This document shows positions 58,096 through 64,000 of a stretch of DNA of 64,000 nt, one piece after another. The position numbers were made by a program, and so were the translations under genes. The stretch is from positions 186,001 to 250,000 of the forward strand of contig RCSZ01000008.1 of the NCBI GenBank assembly GCA_014898425.1, in the 5' to 3' direction. The DNA comes from Botryotinia globosa. Taxonomy: Eukaryota > Ascomycota > Leotiomycetes > Helotiales > Sclerotiniaceae. Under the pieces are notes generated by a model. The model was given only the letters and a program-made list of their open reading frames with translations, made no database searches and was not told the DNA's origin. The stretch's first letter is position 1. Every line of letters starts with the position of its first letter.

Positions 58096-58612
58096 GTTGT
58101 ATCGATTTGTAGCGTGGGGTAGTGCGGGGGTACTATATACAATTCTCATTTATACTGTTAAGGTATATAGAGATTTGAATACTATTTAGAGGTTCAGGAA
58201 TTATATAAATATTACTCTATTGATACTAATACTATTCAGAAATTCAAATATCATTTAAAATCTCAAATGTTATAGAAATACTATTTTATTAATATTAATA
58301 CTATATTTCCATTATTTTATATCCCTGTTTATACTATTAAGATATATCCATAAATCTTATATACATTATATATGTATACTATTAATCTATAAATATATTT
58401 ATAAATTTTATATATATTAATAATCCGTTAATATATATAGAATTAATTAAATATTTTTTTAATTGCATAATAAAAGGGTATAAGAAAATTCTAAATAATA
58501 GAGAATGTAATTTAAAAAAAATAAAAAAATTATATATCTTAATGGCACAAGTGGGAATTCTATACGGTACGGTACCCCCACGGTACATAGTATTCAATCG
58601 GGATATAATGTC
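58096..58612. mobile_element. About 515-base element with degenerate inverted ends
   Basis: Left: gttgtatcgatttgtagcgt then ggggtagtgcgggggtac. Right, reversed: tatcccgattgaatactatg then taccgtgggggtaccgtacc. The ends match imperfectly, with differences that are mostly transitions. AT-rich interior without a gene. Confidence 0.5.
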
Positions 58613-58650
58613 TAAGTTGTATTTTGATTGGATATGGTATATATATTTTG

Positions 58651-58690
58651 GTAAGAGTTTAGGCTCTAGCTTATCACACATTAAATGAAA
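58651..58690 (+). repeat. Degraded terminus of the GTAAGAGTTCTGGC element family
   Basis: gtaagagtttaggctctagc followed by ttatcacacatta corresponds to the right end of the 12598-14386 element (read inward) with C-to-T and G-to-A changes. A second end was not found with confidence before 59,200. Confidence 0.5.
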
Positions 58691-59186
58691 ACGCACCAAA
58701 TAACCTCATTTCTTCAACTTTTAAATTATATATTATATCAGTTAGTTTTTGAATTAGATTTATAAAATTTATTTTTATGATAAATAATCAATAAATCATT
58801 GAAAAAAAAAAAAAAATTATTTTTAATATCTTTTTGAATAGGATTATAGGTATTTAAAATTAGAGTTCCCGAAATTTTCAAGAAAATTGATTTTTTATAT
58901 ATAAAAAAACATTACATATTAAAAAAATTGAAAATTTCCAGTTTTAAATATTTATAATTTCATTTAAAAAAATATATAAATTTTTTTTAAAAGAAAATAA
59001 CTATAATTATTATTGTAAAAATCAATTTTCAAATTATATTTTCAATATTTGAAAGAATTATAAAAATAATTAATTTATATAGGTAAACAATATTTTTGTA
59101 GGGATTTAATTATAAAATAAGGTGGTGTCAAGGGCATTAGTAGGTTTAGTGTTGGGCCGACTATGATTCTAATACAAAGAGTTCTC

Positions 59187-59211
59187 ATATATATATATAT
59201 ATATATATATA
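59187..59211. repeat. AT microsatellite
   Basis: Twelve perfect AT units. Confidence 0.9.
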
Positions 59212-59794
59212 GTTTTACAAAAAGGGTTTAAAAAGATTAATGAAAAGTCTTAAACTATACCTATATTTATATTGACATTAATCGTTATCTTGGATTCATA
59301 TTAACAATTCTTTCTATTCTTATATAATTTTTTAGAGTAAGCTAACAATTAATTTTTAGGAATAACTTCAAAAGCTTTGAAAAAACAATTCTTTCGAAGA
59401 TTTCATTTGAATTAGATTACAATCCCTAACATACAGGATTTAAAACACGGTTCATAACTGGAAGCTGATTAGTCGAAAAAAAAATATAGATGTCGTATAT
59501 AATAAATATCAAAATTTTAATGTAAATTAGATATTATTATTAATAAATACAATAATTATATATAATTTATAAAATATAATAAATTAATATTCTTATATTC
59601 TTTAGATTAATAATTTTTAAATAATATTATTTTTATATCAAAAAAAAGAATTAATATTAATATATCAATTGTTTGATTGATTTTGTGATAAAAAATTCGA
59701 AAAAAATTTAATAAAAAGTTATTAATATAATTCTGATTAATTCAGATTTGATTAATAATAAGAGAGATGAAAGAAGAGAACCAAAAGGAAAAAG

Positions 59795-60257
59795 GAATTA
59801 GATTTATTAGATTCATGTGATTCATTTGATTCATTTGATTCATTTGATTCATTTGATTCATTTGATTCATTTGATTTGTTAGATTTGTTAGATTTGTTAG
59901 ATTTGTTAGATTTATTAGATTTATTAGATTTATTAGATTTATTAGATTTATTAGATTTATTAGATTTATTAGATTTATTAGATTTATTAGATTCATGTGA
60001 TTCATTAGATTTATTTGATTCATGTGATTCATATGATTCATTTGATTCATTTGATTCATATGATTCATTTGATTCATTTGATTCATTTGATTCATTTGAT
60101 TCATTTGATTTATTTGATTCATTTGATTCATTTGATTTATTAGATTTGTTAGATTTGTTAGATTTGTTAGATTTGTTAGATTTATTAGATTTATTAGATT
60201 TATTAGATTTATTAGATTTATTAGATTTATTAGATTTATTAGATTTATTAGATTTAT
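59795..60257. repeat. Expanded 9-base minisatellite (tttgattca / ttagattta)
   Basis: About fifty tandem 9-base units in alternating blocks of two or three variants (attcattt-ga, agatttgtt, agatttatt). It creates long Leu-Asp-Leu or Met-Asn-Gln frames, which are artefacts. Confidence 0.92.
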
Positions 60258-60289
60258 TAAAGAAAAAAACGGAAAAAAAGAATAAAAAA

Positions 60290-60745
60290 TAGAAAAGGGA
60301 AAAATAGAAATTAGAAAATTAGAAATTAGAAAAAGAATTAAAACGAGAATAGAAAAAAAAATAGAAAAAAAGAATTAAAAAAGGAATTAAAAAAGAATTA
60401 AAAAAAGAATTAAAAAAGGAATTAAAAAAGAATTAAAAAAAGAATTAAAAAAAGAATTAGAAAAAGAATTAAAAACAGAATTAAAAAGAAAAAAAAATTA
60501 GAAAAAAAAACGAAAAGAATTAAAAAAAACTAAAATAAGAATTAAAAAGAGGAATAAAAAAAGAATTAGAAAAATTTTAGAAAGAAAATTAAAAAGGATT
60601 AGAAAAAGAATTAGAAAAAGAATTAGAGAGAGAATTAGAAAAACAATTAGAAAAAGAATTAGAAAAAGAATTAGAGAGAGAATTAGAAAAAGAATTAGAA
60701 AAAGAATTAAAAAAAGAATTAAAAAAAGAATTAAAAAAAGAATTA
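60290..60745. repeat. Degenerate 12-base A-rich minisatellite (agaaaaagaatt)
   Basis: Irregular tandem aaaaagaatta units over 450 bases; counterpart of 13259-13345. Confidence 0.8.
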
Positions 60746-60844
60746 TAAGATTTATAAGGTTTTAAGGTTTTAAAGTTTTTAAGTTTTGAAGTTTGATTAT
60801 ATCTTTAATACTTTTATATAAGCTAAAAGCTAGAGGTTAATTAA

Positions 60845-60875
60845 AATTATTATTATTATTATAATTATTATTATA

Positions 60876-60923
<48 letters not shown>

Positions 60924-60984
60924 ATTATTATATTATTATTATTATTATTATATTATAATTATTATTATTATTATTATATTATTA

Positions 60985-61037
<53 letters not shown>
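60845..61037. repeat. ATT microsatellite
   Basis: About 190 bases of ATT triplets with interruptions; counterpart of 12985-13193. Confidence 0.9.
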
Positions 61038-61039
<2 letters not shown>

Positions 61040-64000
61040 ATAAAATATAAATCTTATTTATTTTTAGAATTCTAAAAGCTATATAATACAAATATAAACA
61101 TAGGTCCTGAGGGGCGTGAAAAATAACTACGGAGAGCGTTAGCGAGCCCGTTGTTATTTTTAGCCCCGAAGGGCCGAAAAACGCTCGTTAGGTATATTTT
61201 AAAATAAGATTTTTTATTATTTCTTTAAAACTATTGAAAATATATAATTTATAATAAGTGAATTGATTTCAATATAAAAGCTTGAAATTAAAGATTGAAT
61301 TTTTAAAATATTTCGAAAAGAAATTTATAAAATATTTTGAAATAAAAAAGTTTGTAATATAAAAAAAGTTTAAAGATTTTTATTATATAATTTTATGTAA
61401 TTTATAATCTTATAATCTTAATAATTTTTTTATTTTTTATTTTATATTTTGAAAAATAATTTGTTTATATTTTATAGGATAGAGAATGATCTCTTATTGT
61501 ATTGCCCACAAATTCTAATTATTATAAAAATAAAATTAAAAGTATTTTTATACTTTTGTAAAAAATAAAAAAAATAAAAATTTCTATATTTTTTATATTA
61601 CAAATAATTGAAATAATAAATATAATATTTCTTATACATTTTACTACTTTATTAATAAATTATCAAATATTTTATAAAACTAATCCTTTTTTCTAAATAA
61701 TATAATTATTTTAATAATATATCTTTTCTAATTAATATACAATTTGTTATAATTACTTTTTTATCTAATAATATTCTATCTATTATATTATATTCTATTA
61801 TTAATCTATTAGATTTAATTATTTTCATTTGTTTATATTGTTTTAAATATATTATTAATATTTCAATTAATGATTTTTATTATTTTAAAAATAGTTTTTT
61901 TATTTTCTGTAATTATTATTATTATCAAAAAAAGTTTTATATTTCAATATCTAATTAATATATTTCCAATATTAATTTTATATATCAAAATCATACATAT
62001 TATAATACCACTCCAAAAAATAATATCAAAAAGAAAATAAATAATAATATTATAATTCAATAAAGAAAATAATATATAAAAAATATAAAGGTTTTTTTTA
62101 TATAAAAAAACTAAATAAAAAGATATTTATAAATCTCAATTAATAAAGGAATTGGGTTTTTTGATAATCAGAAAATTAAATCAATTTAATAATTTAATAG
62201 AATATTTTGTAAATTCTTATTATTTTATAATAGATTATTTATCATTTAGATTTCGAATACATTTTATTAAAATTTTTAGAAATATAAAATGTTCTATCTT
62301 CTTTGAATATTATTATATCAGGATTTATTACTAATTTTATTTTTTTAATAAATTTGAATTATAAAAATGAATTTCTTACTTCTATAATATATCTTTATAT
62401 AATTCTTATAAACATTCCAATCATATTATCCCCAATCTTCATATTTATAATACCTACAATTTCTATATTTCCTATATCCACATTTATAAAGTCTAATATA
62501 TTTTCAATAATAATAGGGATATCGAATTCTACTCCTTTTTAAATTATTTATAAAATACTAAATATTTCTTTTTCTTATATTTATTATATATTATACAAAA
62601 AATATAAAATCAAATCTTTTAAAATATTTCTTTTCTTTTCTAAATCAAATAATAATAAATACCAAAATAAAAATAAGAAAATAAATAATAAAAACCCTTA
62701 GGTTTTTTATTAAATCTCTATTATCCCTTTATATATAATTATTATATTTCGATTTAAAAATAACATTTAAAATATATCACATATAATATACCATAAAATT
62801 ATTATTGATTTATTGATTACACCTTATCATTCAATTTCTTTTATTCCTTTTTTTATTTATAAAACTTTTCAAATTATTTTATATAAAACTTTATTATTTG
62901 TTTTTAATAATATATTAATATTTAGTTATTATATTCCTAACCCCAAAAAAAATTCCTTTTTTGATTTGAAAATTTTATATTTTAATCAAAAGATTTATAT
63001 AAAAAAAATTAATAATTAAACGAATTCTTTTGAAAAGTTTTATTGAATTAATAAAAATCCTAATTATTAATTCAAAAGATTATAGATTATAACCACTCAA
63101 TTTTCACCAAATCAATACAATAATAATATTAAAAAAAAAACTCTCAAAATTCTAAAAATAATAATACAAATAAATTAAAAATAAAATTATTTTATTAATT
63201 ACAAAAGAAATATATAATAATAATAAAATAAATATTATTAATTTTGAATATTCTTTTTTTCTATCAAACTTTTTAAAATAATAATATTGAAAATCTAATT
63301 CTATTATAAAATCCTTTAATTACACTAATATAATAATAATTCTTTAATATCATTTATATATTAATTCAAAAAGAATTTTTATAAAGAATAAAATATTATA
63401 AAAAACTTAACATTAATTTCATAAATTTAATTCTAATAAGAATTCTATTAATATTAATCCTAAAATTTATAAATTAATATTAAAAGTTTACAAAAAACAA
63501 TAACAAAAATTAATACATTTAACAATAATATATAATATATTAACATCTGAAAAATTATATTCTTATTTTTATCAAAACAAACAATTATAAAAATAAAAAA
63601 AATAAATTCAATTTTGAAAAAAGAATAATTTATTATCAAATACTAAATGAAATCCTATTATATTATAATTTTCTTTTTTCTCGAATTTTATATTAATAGT
63701 TTTTCTTTTTTATTATATTCTTTCAATACTCTTTTTATATTATTAAAATTACAAAAGATTTCCTATATATCTTCCATTAACTAATAGCTCTTTTATCAAA
63801 CTAAATATTAAAAATCTCTTCCCCTTTTTCTATACACTATAATTCATTCTACTTTATATTTAAAATAATTATCTATTTCTTTTAATAACAATAAATCTAT
63901 AACATTTAATTATTTATATTATAATTCTAATAAAAATATATAAAAGATATTATAGATTTTATAAATTAATAACAACTTAAATTCATATACTTAATTATTA

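Larger units (their letters stand above)
59423..61189 (-). repeat. Composite repeat, copy B (inverted relative to copy A)
   Basis: Read on the minus strand it has the same parts in the same order as 12744-14022: core (61189-61103), AAT microsatellite (61037-60845), 12-base minisatellite and A/T-rich DNA (60745-60290), 9-base minisatellite (60257-59795), and the end tccagttatgaaccgtgttt then aatcctgtatgttaggga. It is longer (1.77 kb against 1.28 kb) because the minisatellites are expanded. No gene. Confidence 0.8.
47443..64000. other. AT-rich, gene-free domain (continues off the right edge)
   Basis: Sixteen and a half kilobases of nearly pure AT sequence with no frame that reads like protein; the short open frames are Ile/Asn/Lys/Tyr strings expected by chance. 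GC-richer islands are all repeat remnants (listed separately). A degraded end of the outer element of the 46.2 kb stack is visible at about 49,425-49,448 (agtgggtgtatagactcata). Confidence 0.8.

Noticed and set aside
59742..60292. Leu-Asp-Leu and Met-Asn-Gln frames of 129-138 codons
   Set aside because: Translation of the 9-base minisatellite; a unit divisible by three cannot create stops.
58382..63019. Several 60-105-codon frames in the AT-rich domain, which resemble mitochondrial-style hydrophobic proteins
   Set aside because: Composition is what pure AT sequence gives by chance; no conserved motif of a mitochondrial gene. So the domain is not read as mitochondrial DNA.

Overview
The window looks like nuclear DNA of a filamentous ascomycete (Pezizomycotina; a Leotiomycete such as a member of the Sclerotiniaceae is my best guess, from gene style only). 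The signs are short GT-AG introns of about 50 bases, typical fungal housekeeping genes, and a sharp split between balanced-composition gene DNA and very AT-rich, repeat-filled DNA with C-to-T/G-to-A changes between repeat copies, as expected from repeat-induced point mutation (RIP).

Region 1-9.3 kb is an ordinary housekeeping block: the 5' part of an RGG-rich protein gene (minus, running off the left edge), ORC1 (plus, 4 exons), the splicing factor gene prp46 (minus, convergent with ORC1) and the proteasome chaperone gene nas6 (plus, 8 exons, divergent from prp46). Region 10.1-11.8 kb holds a conserved secreted-protein gene with two in-frame stops and a frameshift, so it is read as a pseudogene.

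Region 12.6-14.4 kb is a first AT-rich repeat island. Region 16.7-27.7 kb is a family of four related C2H2 zinc-finger genes, all on the plus strand and spread over large spacers; the first is broken and the other three look intact. A hydrophilic, internally repeated, possibly frameshifted minus-strand gene follows at 28.3-29.6 kb, then a second repeat island (30.5-31.9 kb).

Region 32.7-45.5 kb returns to genes: a carboxymuconolactone decarboxylase-like protein, a copper-fist transcription factor, an EFM7/NNT1-type methyltransferase, a coiled-coil protein of unknown function and a kinase-like protein lacking canonical catalytic motifs. Several minisatellites lie upstream of the copper-fist gene.

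From about 45.8 kb to the right edge (18 kb) I see no gene. The DNA is extremely AT-rich and contains degraded palindromic elements, including a nest of elements inside one another at 46.2-47.4 kb, minisatellites, and at 59.4-61.2 kb an inverted second copy of the composite repeat seen at 12.7-14.0 kb. It could be a RIP-made AT isochore or part of a centromeric or subtelomeric domain; the sequence alone does not decide.
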